64,000 nucleotides of DNA from Geomonas paludis. GTDB taxonomy: Bacteria; Desulfobacterota; Desulfuromonadia; Geobacterales; Geobacteraceae. Under the pieces are notes generated by a model. The model saw only the letters and a program-made list of their open reading frames with translations, was not told the DNA's origin and did not search any database. A program made the position numbers and the translations under genes. The stretch lies in the NCBI RefSeq assembly GCF_014193585.1, contig NZ_BLXY01000003.1, positions 372,001-436,000 of the forward strand. The letters are read 5' to 3'. Below are positions 18,612 through 27,309 of the stretch, one piece after another (position 1 is the first letter of the stretch; each line of letters starts with the position of its first letter).

Positions 18612-20174
18612 ATGGATCAAAAGCTTATAAAATCGCTACTTGAAGCACCAGCCTACCCAGAGCCGACGGCAGAGGTGCGCCTGGTCGAGACCCACGTCTC
18701 CTTCATCTTCATCACCGACCACTTCGTATACAAGGTAAAAAAGGCCGTCGATTACGGCTTTCTGGACTTCACCACGCTGGACCGGCGCCGCTTCTACTGC
18801 GGCGAGGAGGTGCGCCTGAACCGGCGCCTGTGCCCCGACGTCTACCTGGGGGTGGTCGAGCTCCGGGAGACCCCGCAGGGCGCTGCCTTCAACGGTTCCG
18901 GCAAGGTCATCGACTACGCCGTCAAGATGAAACGCCTGCCCCAGGAGCGCATGCTGGACCAGCTCCTCAAGGACGGGGCCGCCTGCGCCGCCGACATGGC
19001 CCGCATCGCGACCGCCGTGGCCTCCTTTCATGCCGCAGCGGAGCGAGATCCGCAGATCGAGGCCTGCGGCTCCCCCGCCGAGATCGGACAAAACTGGGAG
19101 CAGAACTTCCGCCAGAGCGCCCCCTTCGTCGGGACCACGCTGCTGGCCGGGGAACTGGCGGAAATCCGCCAATGGGCCATCGCCTTCCTGTCCGAAAACG
19201 AGACGCTGTTCCAGGCCCGGATCGCGGAAGGCTTCATCAGGGATTGCGACGGCGACCTGCACTCCGGCAACATCTGCCTCACCGACCCGGTCTGCATCTT
19301 CGACTGCATCGAGTTCAACGAGCGCTTCCGCTACATCGACACCGCCGCCGACCTCGCCTTCCTGCTCATGGACCTGGAGTATGCCGGCCGCCCCGACCTG
19401 GCGCGGGAACTGCTGGCCGCCTACTGTGCGGCAAGCGGCGACCGCAGCATGGCGCCGCTGCTCGACTTTTACAAGGCGCAGCGGGCCTTCGTGCGCGGCA
19501 AGGTCACCAGCCTGCGCCTGGGGCAGCCGGGGATGAGCCAGGAGCAGTCCGCTGCGGTGCGGGAAGCCGCCCGGCGCTACTACCGCTTGGCGCGCGGCTA
19601 CACACTGAGAAGCCGGCTCGCGCCGACGCTCATCCTCACCTGCGGCCTGAGCGGCTCCGGCAAGAGCAGCCTGGCCGCCGAGGTCAGCCGCGAACTCGGT
19701 TTCGACCTCGCCCGCTCCGATCTGCTGCGCAAGGCGCTGGCCGGCGTGCCGGCTGCAGGCGTCGAACCGGACGCAACCTACCGCGCCGGGATCTACAGCG
19801 AGGCCATGGACCGGGCCACCTACGACGCCCTCCTGGTCGAAGCCGAGCGCTCCCTTGCCGGCGGCAGGGGCATCGTGGCGGACGCGACCTTCCAGCGGCG
19901 TGCCGACCGGGAGCGCTTCAGGGAACTCGCAGCCAGAATGGGCGTCCCCTTCCTGGTCGTCGAAACGCGCTGTCCGGAAGAGGTTACCCGCGAACGGCTG
20001 GAGCGGCGCCGCCACGACCCGACCGAAGTCTCCGACGCCCGTTGGGAGCAGTACCAGCAGCAGCGCGCGGAATTCCAGGCGCCGCAGTCCGGGGAAAGCC
20101 TGCTGCTCGACAGCACCCTTCCGGTCTGGGACGAGGCGGAGCGGGTGCTCTCCGCCATGGGGTTGACGGCATGA
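18612..20174 (+). CDS. Fusion of an aminoglycoside-phosphotransferase-like domain and an AAA/P-loop kinase domain
   Basis: A 520-residue two-domain protein. Residues 1 to about 330 look like an APH/choline-kinase fold, with the catalytic loop CDGDLHSGNICL and the metal-binding IFDCIEFNERFRYIDTAADL. Residues about 340-520 are a P-loop kinase-like domain with Walker A GLSGSGKS (345-352) and the basic ATFQRRADRERFRELA segment. Proteins of this layout are common but largely uncharacterised. The substrate is unknown and drug resistance should not be assumed. Its stop overlaps the next start (ATGA), so it heads the partner-switch operon. Confidence 0.85.
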   Translation: MDQKLIKSLLEAPAYPEPTAEVRLVETHVSFIFITDHFVYKVKKAVDYGFLDFTTLDRRRFYCGEEVRLNRRLCPDVYLGVVELRETPQGAAFNGSGKVIDYAVKMKRLPQERMLDQLLKDGAACAADMARIATAVASFHAAAERDPQIEACGSPAEIGQNWEQNFRQSAPFVGTTLLAGELAEIRQWAIAFLSENETLFQARIAEGFIRDCDGDLHSGNICLTDPVCIFDCIEFNERFRYIDTAADLAFLLMDLEYAGRPDLARELLAAYCAASGDRSMAPLLDFYKAQRAFVRGKVTSLRLGQPGMSQEQSAAVREAARRYYRLARGYTLRSRLAPTLILTCGLSGSGKSSLAAEVSRELGFDLARSDLLRKALAGVPAAGVEPDATYRAGIYSEAMDRATYDALLVEAERSLAGGRGIVADATFQRRADRERFRELAARMGVPFLVVETRCPEEVTRERLERRRHDPTEVSDARWEQYQQQRAEFQAPQSGESLLLDSTLPVWDEAERVLSAMGLTA

Positions 20175-20419
20175 AGACCAACTTGAAGCAAATCGTGCTG
20201 CACCGGCTCAAGCTGAAGGACACCTGGGTGATCGCCTTCATCCTCGGCCTGGTGATGATGAACTACCCCTTCATCAGCATCTTCAACAAGCCGACCCTTC
20301 CCTTCGGCATCCCGCTCCTCTACCTCTACCTGCTGACCGGCTGGGTCTTCTCCATCTTCATCGTCTACCTGTTCAGCCGGGCGGCACGCAAGGACAGCGA
20401 CACCAAGGGGCACATGTAA
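20171..20419 (+). CDS. Small two-helix membrane protein coupled to the SLC5-phosphatase gene
   Basis: This 82-residue peptide has a basic N-terminus (MKTNLKQIVLHRLKLKDTW), two hydrophobic helices (about residues 20-37 and 45-68) and a charged tail ending at TAA 20417-20419. It overlaps the gene before (ATGA) and the one after (TAATG), so expression must be closely linked to both. Small genes with this layout also precede some SLC5-linked sensors such as CbrA (the CbrX-type ORF), which suggests a partner subunit of the transporter domain. That parallel is from memory and positional. Confidence 0.8.
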   Translation: MKTNLKQIVLHRLKLKDTWVIAFILGLVMMNYPFISIFNKPTLPFGIPLLYLYLLTGWVFSIFIVYLFSRAARKDSDTKGHM

Positions 20420-23400
20420 TGCTGGACGTGAACTGGGTCTGGGGCACCGCCCTGCTCTACATAGCATTTCTGTTCCTGGTCGCCTACTACGCCGACCAGC
20501 GCCAGAAGGCCGGCCGCAGCATCACCGCCAACGCCTGGGTCTACGCCCTCTCCATAGCGGTCTACGCCACCTCCTGGACCTTCTACGGCTCGGTCGGCAA
20601 GGCGGCCACCACCGGCATCGATTTCCTCCCGGTCTACCTGGGCCCCACCCTGACCGCCTTCAGCTGGTGGTTCCTGCTCAAGAAGATGGTGAGGATCTCC
20701 AAGGAAAACAACATCACCTCCATCGCCGACTTCATCAGTTCCCGCTACGGCTCCTCGCAGTGGCTGGGCGGCATCATCACCGTCATCACCCTGATGGGGG
20801 TGATGCCCTACATCGCCCTGCAGTTGAAAGCCATCTCCACCTCCTTCACCATCATCACCGGCTACCACGACTTCCACGTCGGCTTCATGGAACGGGTCTA
20901 CATGCCCTCCCCCCACCCGGGCCTGTTCACCGCGCTCTTTCTCGCCGTGTTCAGCGTGCTGTTCGGGGCGAGGCACCTGATCTCCACGGAGCGCCACGAC
21001 GGCCTGGTGGCGGCGATCGCGCTGGAATCGGTGGTGAAGCTGTTCGCCATGCTCACCGTCGGCCTGTGCGTCACCTACTTCGCCTTCGACGGCATGGCCG
21101 ACATCTTCCAGCGCATGCAGGTGAAGGATCCGCAGCTCCTGGCGCGGCTCACCACCTTGAGCGACCGCGGCAACAACTCCTACGCCTCCATGTTCAGCAT
21201 CCTGACCCTTTCCATGGGCGCCGTGATGCTCCTGCCGCGCCAGTTCCAGATCATGGTGCTGGAGAACGCGCACGAGTCGCACCTGAACACGGCATCCTGG
21301 CGCTTCCCGGCCTACATGTTCCTGATGAACCTGTTCGTGATGCCCATCGCCCTGGCCGGCGTGCTCATGAACGGCAACAACACGGGGGCCGACTACTTCG
21401 TGCTCACCCTCCCCATGCAGCTTGGCTACCCCTGGCTCGCGCTGGTCGCCTTCCTGGGCGGCTTCTCCGCCTCGGCCGGGATGGTGATGGTGGAATCCAT
21501 CGCCGTCTCCACCATGCTGTTGAACCACGTGCTGCTGCCGGTGGTGATCAAGCTCAAGCCGCGCACCTGGTTCCCGCTGCTGCTCATCAACCTCAAGCGC
21601 TTCGGCATCGTGCTGGTCATCCTTTTGGGCTACCTGTACCAGAGCGTGGTCGGCGAAAGTTACATGCTGGCCAACATGGGGCTCATCTCCTTCTCGGCGG
21701 CGATCCAGTTCGCACCGGCCCTGGTGGGCGGCCTCTACTGGCCCCGCGGCAACAAGGCGGGCGCCATCGTGGGGCTCTTGGCCGGCTTCGCGGTCTGGTT
21801 CTACACGCTGCTCATGCCCTCGCTGTTGCAGGCCGGCGGCTGGCAGGGGAATTTCCTGCTCCACGGCCCCTTCGGCATCGCCCTGCTGCGTCCCCAGGAG
21901 CTGTTCGGACTGACCGGCCTGGACCCGTACACGCACACCCTGTTCTGGAGCATGTTCATGAACATCTCCGCCTACGTCTCCCTCTCCATCCTGTTGGGCC
22001 AGGGGGAGAAGGAGCGCGAGCAGGTGAACCGCTTCGTCCGCGTCTTCACCCCCGAGAGCGCCGAGCCGCAGTGGGAAACCAAGCGCCTTTCCAAGCCGGT
22101 CACCATCGTGCAGTTCGTGAACCTCATGACCAAGTTCATCGGCGAGCAGCAGGCCAACGCCGCCATCACCGACTACCTCGGGGACCGCGAGATCGACAGC
22201 AAGGGGGGCGTCTCCGAGTTCGAGCTCCCCAACCTGAAGCGCTTCGTGGAGAAGACCCTGGCCGGCTCTCTGGGCGGGGCGGCGGCGGGGGCCGTGGTCG
22301 AGAGCTTCCTCTCCGACATCGGTTCGCGCATGGAGCCGGTCTACGACATCTTCTCCACGGTGCGCACCTCCCGCGACCAGAGCCGGGAGGCCCTCTTCGT
22401 CAGGCTGCGCGCCTCGGAGATCATGAACCGGTCGCTGGAGCTGGACATCATCATGGGCGACCTCCTGGAACTGTTGCTGCGCGAGTTCAAGCTCGACCTC
22501 GCGGTGATCCGCCTTTTGAACCAGGAAGCGGTGCTGCAGGTGCGCTGCTTCCGCGGCATCGGCGGGGAGCGGCTCACCGCGGAGGACCGCATCCTGGAGA
22601 TCGACACCCACGTCGGCGAGGCCTTCCTCGGGCGACGCACCGAGTTCTTCAACGACACCGCCTTCATCAGCAAGCCCATCGCCAAGGAGATCTTCCGCCG
22701 CGAGGGGATCAAGTCCTTCGCCCACATCCCCATCGCCAGCGAGGGATCCCAGCCGGTCGGCATCCTCTCGGTCTTCTCGCGCTCCATCGTGGGGCTTTTC
22801 ACCGAGCAGTTCGTGGAACTCCTGGAGAGCCTCGCCGGGCAGCTGGCGCAGGCGGTGCGCATCGTCGAGGAACGCGAGGCCAAGGAACGGGAGCGGCGCC
22901 AGAAGGAAGCGGCCCTTTTGGAGAATGCCCGCGTCACGCGCGACCTGGAGCTCGCCAAGCAGATCCAGCTGTCCCTGCTCCCGGAGGCCCCCCCCACCCT
23001 GCCGGGGGTGCGCATCGCCAGCCGCTGCGTCCCCGCCGCCCACGTCGGGGGGGACTACTACGACTTCTTCGAGCGCGGCGACCAGGTGGTGGACCTGGTC
23101 ATGGCCGACGTCTCCGGCCACAGCGTGGGTGCCGCGCTGATCATGGTGGAAACGCGCAGCGTGCTCAGGGCGCAGATCAAGGAGCCGCGTTCGGCGAGCG
23201 ACCTCCTGAAACTCCTGAACGAGCTCCTCCACGACGACCTGACCGGCGCCGAACTGTTCATCACCATGTTCTGCGCGAGGTACGACAGCGCGACCCGGAC
23301 GCTCAGGTACGCCAACGCCGGCCACACCCGCCCGCTTCTGTTCCGCGCCGGGACTGCCATCGAGCTGGACGCCGAAGGTCTCATCCTCGGGGTCGAGCGC

Positions 23401-23655
23401 AACGTCGCCTTCGAGGAACAGCACATGGCGCTGCAGGCGGGGGACCTCCTCTTCATCTACACCGACGGCATCATCGAGGCCGAGAACGGCGCCGGCGAGC
23501 TCTTCGGCATCCCGAGGCTGTGCGGGCTGCTCGAAACCATGCTGGAACTGGAGCCCGAAGTGGTGATCGAAAAGGTGCTCTCGGAGGTTTCATCCTACGC
23601 CTGGCCCAATCCTTTACAGGACGACATATCCATGGTAGTCATGAAAGTTGCCTGA
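20419..23655 (+). CDS. SLC5-type sodium symporter domain fused to STAC-like, GAF and SpoIIE/PP2C phosphatase domains
   Basis: A 1078-residue sensor-like protein. Residues 1 to about 530 form a sodium:solute symporter (SLC5) fold with about 13 helices. Residues about 540-625 resemble the STAC linker that follows SLC5 domains in CbrA-type kinases. A GAF domain spans about 674-818, a coiled coil about 815-857, and a PP2C/SpoIIE serine phosphatase about 858-1078. Metal-binding acids are all present: GGDYYD (D879), MADVSGH (D897), YTDG (D1016), DDIS (D1068-1069). It should dephosphorylate the STAS protein encoded next in response to a solute, ion or GAF signal. The family norm is a histidine kinase at this place. 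Ligand unknown. Confidence 0.93.
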   Translation: MLDVNWVWGTALLYIAFLFLVAYYADQRQKAGRSITANAWVYALSIAVYATSWTFYGSVGKAATTGIDFLPVYLGPTLTAFSWWFLLKKMVRISKENNITSIADFISSRYGSSQWLGGIITVITLMGVMPYIALQLKAISTSFTIITGYHDFHVGFMERVYMPSPHPGLFTALFLAVFSVLFGARHLISTERHDGLVAAIALESVVKLFAMLTVGLCVTYFAFDGMADIFQRMQVKDPQLLARLTTLSDRGNNSYASMFSILTLSMGAVMLLPRQFQIMVLENAHESHLNTASWRFPAYMFLMNLFVMPIALAGVLMNGNNTGADYFVLTLPMQLGYPWLALVAFLGGFSASAGMVMVESIAVSTMLLNHVLLPVVIKLKPRTWFPLLLINLKRFGIVLVILLGYLYQSVVGESYMLANMGLISFSAAIQFAPALVGGLYWPRGNKAGAIVGLLAGFAVWFYTLLMPSLLQAGGWQGNFLLHGPFGIALLRPQELFGLTGLDPYTHTLFWSMFMNISAYVSLSILLGQGEKEREQVNRFVRVFTPESAEPQWETKRLSKPVTIVQFVNLMTKFIGEQQANAAITDYLGDREIDSKGGVSEFELPNLKRFVEKTLAGSLGGAAAGAVVESFLSDIGSRMEPVYDIFSTVRTSRDQSREALFVRLRASEIMNRSLELDIIMGDLLELLLREFKLDLAVIRLLNQEAVLQVRCFRGIGGERLTAEDRILEIDTHVGEAFLGRRTEFFNDTAFISKPIAKEIFRREGIKSFAHIPIASEGSQPVGILSVFSRSIVGLFTEQFVELLESLAGQLAQAVRIVEEREAKERERRQKEAALLENARVTRDLELAKQIQLSLLPEAPPTLPGVRIASRCVPAAHVGGDYYDFFERGDQVVDLVMADVSGHSVGAALIMVETRSVLRAQIKEPRSASDLLKLLNELLHDDLTGAELFITMFCARYDSATRTLRYANAGHTRPLLFRAGTAIELDAEGLILGVERNVAFEEQHMALQAGDLLFIYTDGIIEAENGAGELFGIPRLCGLLETMLELEPEVVIEKVLSEVSSYAWPNPLQDDISMVVMKVA

Positions 23656-23746
23656 ACCAAAGGCGGCGCCACTTGCTAAATGTCGGCACTTATTGCACAA
23701 TAAATCTGGCGGTATACCGTACGGACCTCACTACAAGGAGATGGAC

Positions 23747-24088
23747 ATGAACCTAGCGACCGAGACGAGGAACGACGTTGTAATCATATACGTCAAGGAG
23801 GAAAGGCTGGACGCACACAACTCAACCGAGCTTAAGAGCGCGGTACAGAAGCTTTTTGAGGACGGCAAAAAGAATGTTCTGGTGGATCTGAAGGATGTAC
23901 GTTTTATTGACAGTTCCGGGTTGGGTGCGCTGGTTTCGGGGTTCAAGAATGCCATCTCGCACCAGGGCAACCTGAAACTTTCCTCGCTGCAGTCCCAGGT
24001 CAAGTCGATGTTCGAACTGACGCGCCTGCACCGGGTTTTCGAGATCTTCCCTTCCACAGTGGAGGCGGTGGAGAACTTTCAGTCCTAG
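23747..24088 (+). CDS. STAS-domain anti-sigma factor antagonist (RsbV/SpoIIAA-like)
   Basis: A 113-residue single STAS domain with the phosphorylation motif FIDSSGLGAL. In partner switching, the unphosphorylated form binds the anti-sigma kinase and frees its target, and the SpoIIE-type phosphatase restores that form. The ATG at 23747 stands 6 bases after AAGGAG. An ATG at 23741 would leave no spacing. It follows the phosphatase gene by about 90 bases and precedes the kinase gene by 31, completing the pathway. Confidence 0.95.
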   Translation: MNLATETRNDVVIIYVKEERLDAHNSTELKSAVQKLFEDGKKNVLVDLKDVRFIDSSGLGALVSGFKNAISHQGNLKLSSLQSQVKSMFELTRLHRVFEIFPSTVEAVENFQS

Positions 24089-24119
24089 CGGGTCGGGCGG
24101 CGGCAAAGCGAGGCATCAG

Positions 24120-24542
24120 ATGGGAAACACGATCGAGGTCGACATAAAGGTTCCCAACAAGACCAGGTACCTGAGTCTCATCGGGAAGATCGGGGAGGAC
24201 ATCGCCCGGGAGCTGGAGCGTTACAGCGGCGACAAGGAGGTGCTGGCCTACCATCTGAACCTGGTTCTCACCGAGGCGATGGTGAACGCCATCAAGCACG
24301 CCGGCCCCAAGGAGCCGGAGAAACTGGTGCGCATCGTGATCACCCTGCACCGGGATGACCTGACCATCAGGGTGTACGACGACGGCCAAGGCTTCGACAT
24401 CAACGCCATCCCGGCCCCCAACTTCGAGGAGTTGGAGGACCGGGGCCGGGGCATCTTCCTGATCCGCACCCTCATGGACTCGGTGGCCTACCGCAAAAAC
24501 TGCAAGGAAAACATGCTGGAGATGAAGAAGAAGCTGGCTTGA
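24120..24542 (+). CDS. RsbW/SpoIIAB-like serine kinase, anti-sigma factor type
   Basis: A 140-residue HATPase_c domain protein without the HisKA region of histidine kinases. The N box is LVLTEAMVNAIKHA, the G1 box is VYDDGQGFD, and the GRGIFLIRTLMD helix is typical of RsbW-type kinases. It should phosphorylate the STAS protein and hold a sigma factor or other target. No sigma factor gene lies nearby, so the target is elsewhere. Its TGA abuts the stop codon of the convergent lgt gene. Confidence 0.94.
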   Translation: MGNTIEVDIKVPNKTRYLSLIGKIGEDIARELERYSGDKEVLAYHLNLVLTEAMVNAIKHAGPKEPEKLVRIVITLHRDDLTIRVYDDGQGFDINAIPAPNFEELEDRGRGIFLIRTLMDSVAYRKNCKENMLEMKKKLA

Positions 24543-25316
24543 TTACCCCCGCCTGCAGCGATAGCGCACCATCGCCACGCCCAGCAGGAACATCGGCAAA
24601 CTAAGCATCTGCCCCATCGACAATCCCCCCACCACGAACCCGAGCTGCTCGTCGGGCTGCCTGACGAACTCCACCAGGAACCGGAACAGGCCGTACAACG
24701 CGATGAAGGACCAGACCACCGCGCCGTCACAGCGCACCCGCTTGGAGACCTGGTACAGGATCAGGAACATGATCGGCCCCTCCAGGAACGCCTCGTAAAG
24801 CTGCGAGGGATGGCGCGGCAGCGGGCCGCCGCTGGGGAAGACGATCCCCCAGGGGGCATCGGTGACGCGGCCGTAGAGTTCGCCGTTGATGAAGTTGCCG
24901 ATCCGGCCGAAGCCAAGCCCCACCGGTGCCGCCAGGAACCCGAGGTCGGCCAGCGGGTAAAAGCCCAGCTTGAACTTGCGCACGTAGTAGATGCTGGCCA
25001 GCAGCGCGCCGATCAGGCCGCCGTGGAAGGACATCCCCCCTTCCCAGACCGCGAACAGCTTGAGCGGGTGGGCGAGGTAGAAGTCGAAGTTGTAGAACAG
25101 GATGTAACCCAGGCGCCCGCCCAGGATCACCCCGACCGCGACCGTGAAGATCAGGTCGGCGACCTGGTCCCGGTTCAGGGGGAGCCCCTTTCTCTTCACC
25201 CCGGACAGGATGATGAAGTAGGCGGCGACGAAGCCGCAGATGTACATGAGACCGTACCAGCGGAATTCCAGCGGCCCCAGGCGCAGGAAGACCGGGTCGA
25301 TGTTCGGGAAGATCAT
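24543..25316 (-). CDS. lgt: Phosphatidylglycerol-prolipoprotein diacylglyceryl transferase
   Basis: Lgt moves diacylglycerol from phosphatidylglycerol to the lipobox cysteine of prolipoproteins, the first step of lipoprotein maturation. The 257-residue protein has about seven helices and the Lgt signature GRIGNFINGELYGR. RWYGLMYICGF near the N-terminus and the later HPSQLYEAFLEG are also characteristic. The ATG at 25316 (MIFPNIDPV) follows GGAGA. An upstream extension would run into the repeat region. Several lipoproteins in this window would be its substrates. Confidence 0.97.
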   Translation of the reverse strand: MIFPNIDPVFLRLGPLEFRWYGLMYICGFVAAYFIILSGVKRKGLPLNRDQVADLIFTVAVGVILGGRLGYILFYNFDFYLAHPLKLFAVWEGGMSFHGGLIGALLASIYYVRKFKLGFYPLADLGFLAAPVGLGFGRIGNFINGELYGRVTDAPWGIVFPSGGPLPRHPSQLYEAFLEGPIMFLILYQVSKRVRCDGAVVWSFIALYGLFRFLVEFVRQPDEQLGFVVGGLSMGQMLSLPMFLLGVAMVRYRCRRG

Positions 25317-25354
25317 GCTGCATTCTCCAAGGTGAAAGTTATTGTGCCCGACTC

Positions 25355-25547
25355 GGCAGAAGGGACAGGCTCCGCAGGTGCCTGTCCCTCTAGCGGAACG
25401 CTCCATTCAGCTCAAGCATCTGCCCAGCACCAAGGGGACAGGCAGAAGGGACAGGCTCCGCAGGTGCCTGTCCCTCTAGCGGAACGCTCCATTCAGCTCA
25501 GCCACCTGCCCAGCACTAAGGGGACAGGCACCTGGCGGAGCCAGTCC
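25355..25547. repeat. 86-bp tandem duplication containing GGGACAGGCTCCGCAGG elements
   Basis: Unit 1 (25355-25440) and unit 2 (25441-25526) are nearly identical and differ at a few bases such as CAAGCATC versus CAGCCACC. Each carries a GGGACAGG...CCTGTCCC palindrome. A further inverted copy (GGGACAGGCACCTGGCGGAG) closes the run at about 25520-25547. It fills the gap upstream of lgt. Confidence 0.8.
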
Positions 25548-25554
25548 CCCTGAG

Positions 25555-26052
25555 CTACTTCCGGTATTCGGGGGGGACGCCGAGACGATCGGCACTTTCC
25601 CGCAACTGGTCGAGCTTTTGCTGTTGCGCCTGGACCCGGTCCTCCGCGTACTTGATGCTGTTCTGGATGGCGAGGTACTCGGAGCGGGGCATGCGCGAGG
25701 TGTCGGCGAGCCTACCCTTGAGTGTGGCGAGGTCGGTCTGGGCGTTTTTCAGGTTGAACTCGGCCTGCAGGAACTCCCTGCGCCACACCGTCTCGTCCTT
25801 GCCGCCGTAGAGCTTCTTCGCCCCCTGGGCATCCTCCCCCTTGACCTTGGCAGGTTCCGCCGCACCACTTTCGATAACCTTGGGACTGGTGTCTTCCTGC
25901 CCCAGCCTGCGCGCCTTCTTGCGGTACTTCTTGGGTACCTGCCCCAGGTCGTCGGCGAAGTTCACTGTACCCCGTTCATCGGTCCACTGGTAGGTTTCCG
26001 CCGCTGCGGTCAGCGGGTAGAGCAGGAGCAACAACACGAGCAATTTCTTCAT
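25555..26052 (-). CDS. DUF4124-domain exported protein with coiled-coil C-terminus
   Basis: A 165-residue protein with a cleavable signal peptide (MKKLLVLLLLLYPLTAAAET). A DUF4124 segment follows (YQWTDERGTVNFADDLGQVP), a short periplasmic beta module of unknown role. A lysine-rich linker leads to a helical stretch (about residues 95-155) likely to be a coiled coil. It probably acts in the periplasm or at the cell wall. Function unknown. Confidence 0.85.
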   Translation of the reverse strand: MKKLLVLLLLLYPLTAAAETYQWTDERGTVNFADDLGQVPKKYRKKARRLGQEDTSPKVIESGAAEPAKVKGEDAQGAKKLYGGKDETVWRREFLQAEFNLKNAQTDLATLKGRLADTSRMPRSEYLAIQNSIKYAEDRVQAQQQKLDQLRESADRLGVPPEYRK

Positions 26053-26115
26053 TTTGGTTCTCCTTTAGCCGTACCTCCCGGTATCGGCACCTCGCAACTG
26101 GCTCCGGTGCTACGG

Positions 26116-26460
26116 CTAGCCCGGAGGCCACCCGAGTTTGCGGCCCGCCAGCAGGTGGAAATGGATGTGCCACACCGACTGTCCGGCCCCGGCGTTGTTG
26201 TTGTTCACCAGGCGGAATCCCTCCTGGTCGAAGCCGCGCTCGCGGGCCAGCGATGCCGCCACCCGGTGTACCGCCCCGATCAGCTGGTCGTCAGCCGGGG
26301 TCAGCTCCAGTGTGTTCACCACGTGTTTTTTCGGGATGATGAGGATATGGACCGGCGCCACCGGGTTGATGTCCTCGATAGCGAACAGGAGGTCGTCCTC
26401 GTAGACCTTCTTTACCGGGATGGCGCCCTCGGCCATCTTGCAGAACAGACAATCACTCAT
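26116..26460 (-). CDS. HIT-family nucleotide hydrolase (HinT-like)
   Basis: A 114-residue histidine-triad protein. It has the N-terminal CLFC zinc-type pair, the long central strand-helix core (VHILIIPKKHV) and the catalytic triad motif VWHIHFHLLAGR near residue 97. HinT-type enzymes hydrolyse nucleoside phosphoramidates and adenylated substrates. The start follows GGAGG. It is transcribed with or near the TlyA gene. Confidence 0.95.
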   Translation of the reverse strand: MSDCLFCKMAEGAIPVKKVYEDDLLFAIEDINPVAPVHILIIPKKHVVNTLELTPADDQLIGAVHRVAASLARERGFDQEGFRLVNNNNAGAGQSVWHIHFHLLAGRKLGWPPG

Positions 26461-26497
26461 GATTTCCTCCAGTTGTCAGTGAGACCTCGAGCGTTGG

Positions 26498-27262
26498 TCA
26501 AGCCTCCGGCGCGGCCGGGGCAGGCTCGGCTATCCCTCGTTTTTGCAGGTGGATCAGGAATTCCTTGTTCCCTTTGGGGCCCAGGATGGGAGACTCGCAC
26601 ACCCCCAACACCAGGAGCCCCAGCCCTTGGGCCAGTTCGGTCACATTCTCCACGACCTCCTGGTGCTTCTTCTCATCCCTGACCACGCCCCCCTTCCCCA
26701 CCTGGCCGCGCCCCACCTCGAACTGCGGCTTGATCAGGGCCACGATGGTGGCGTGATCCTTGAGGAGGCGCAGCGTCGGGGGGAGCACCTTGTCCAGCGA
26801 GATGAAGGAGGCGTCGATGACGGCGAGGTCGGGCAGTTCCGGCAGCGACTCCAGGTGCCGGATGTTGGTCTTCTCAAGGTTCACCACCCGCGGGTCCTCG
26901 CGCAGTTTCCAGGCCAGCTGGCCGTAGCCGACGTCGACAGCGTAGACCCTTTGGGCGCCGCGCTGCAAGAGGCAATCGGTGAACCCGCCGGTGGATGCGC
27001 CCACGTCGACCGCGATCACCCCCTCGACGGCAATGGCGAAGCGGTCCAGCCCCTGGGCGAGTTTGAGACCGCCGCGGCTCACGTAGGGGAGCGGTTCCCC
27101 TTTCAGGCGGATCTCCGCTTCCAGTGGCACCATGAGTCCCGCCTTGTCCGCCAGGTGGTCGTCCACCACCACCTGTCCCGCCATGATGAGCGCCTTGGCC
27201 CTCTCCCGCGAGGGAGCCAGTCCCCGTTCCATGACCAGCTTGTCCAGTCTTTCCTTCGCCAA
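26498..27262 (-). CDS. tlyA: TlyA-family rRNA 2'-O-methyltransferase / S4-domain protein
   Basis: A 254-residue protein with an N-terminal S4 RNA-binding domain ([20 protein letters not shown]) and an FtsJ-like methyltransferase domain ([34 protein letters not shown]). Family members methylate ribosomal RNA and some also lyse membranes. I chose the TTG at 27262 because GGGAG lies just ahead and the product then begins with the usual KERLDKL. The real activity here is inferred from family. Confidence 0.9.
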   Translation of the reverse strand: MAKERLDKLVMERGLAPSRERAKALIMAGQVVVDDHLADKAGLMVPLEAEIRLKGEPLPYVSRGGLKLAQGLDRFAIAVEGVIAVDVGASTGGFTDCLLQRGAQRVYAVDVGYGQLAWKLREDPRVVNLEKTNIRHLESLPELPDLAVIDASFISLDKVLPPTLRLLKDHATIVALIKPQFEVGRGQVGKGGVVRDEKKHQEVVENVTELAQGLGLLVLGVCESPILGPKGNKEFLIHLQKRGIAEPAPAAPEA

Positions 27263-27309
27263 CCTGACTCCCTTATTCAACAGCAGCAAAAAGCAAAACA
27301 GGCATTGTT

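Noticed and set aside
18612-20174. Aminoglycoside resistance gene
   Set aside because: The APH-like fold is shared by many small-molecule kinases. The fusion to a P-loop domain and the operon context give no support for drug resistance.
20365-23424. A 1019-codon open frame on the minus strand opposite the SLC5-phosphatase gene
   Set aside because: It is a shadow of a very GC-rich gene. It is full of His/Gly/Asp/Val-rich low-complexity sequence with no family motif, while the plus strand encodes clear SLC5 and PP2C domains.
23690-23715. Sigma-54 promoter (GGCAC...TTGCAC) before the STAS gene
   Set aside because: The GG-to-GC spacing is 8 rather than the required 10 bases.
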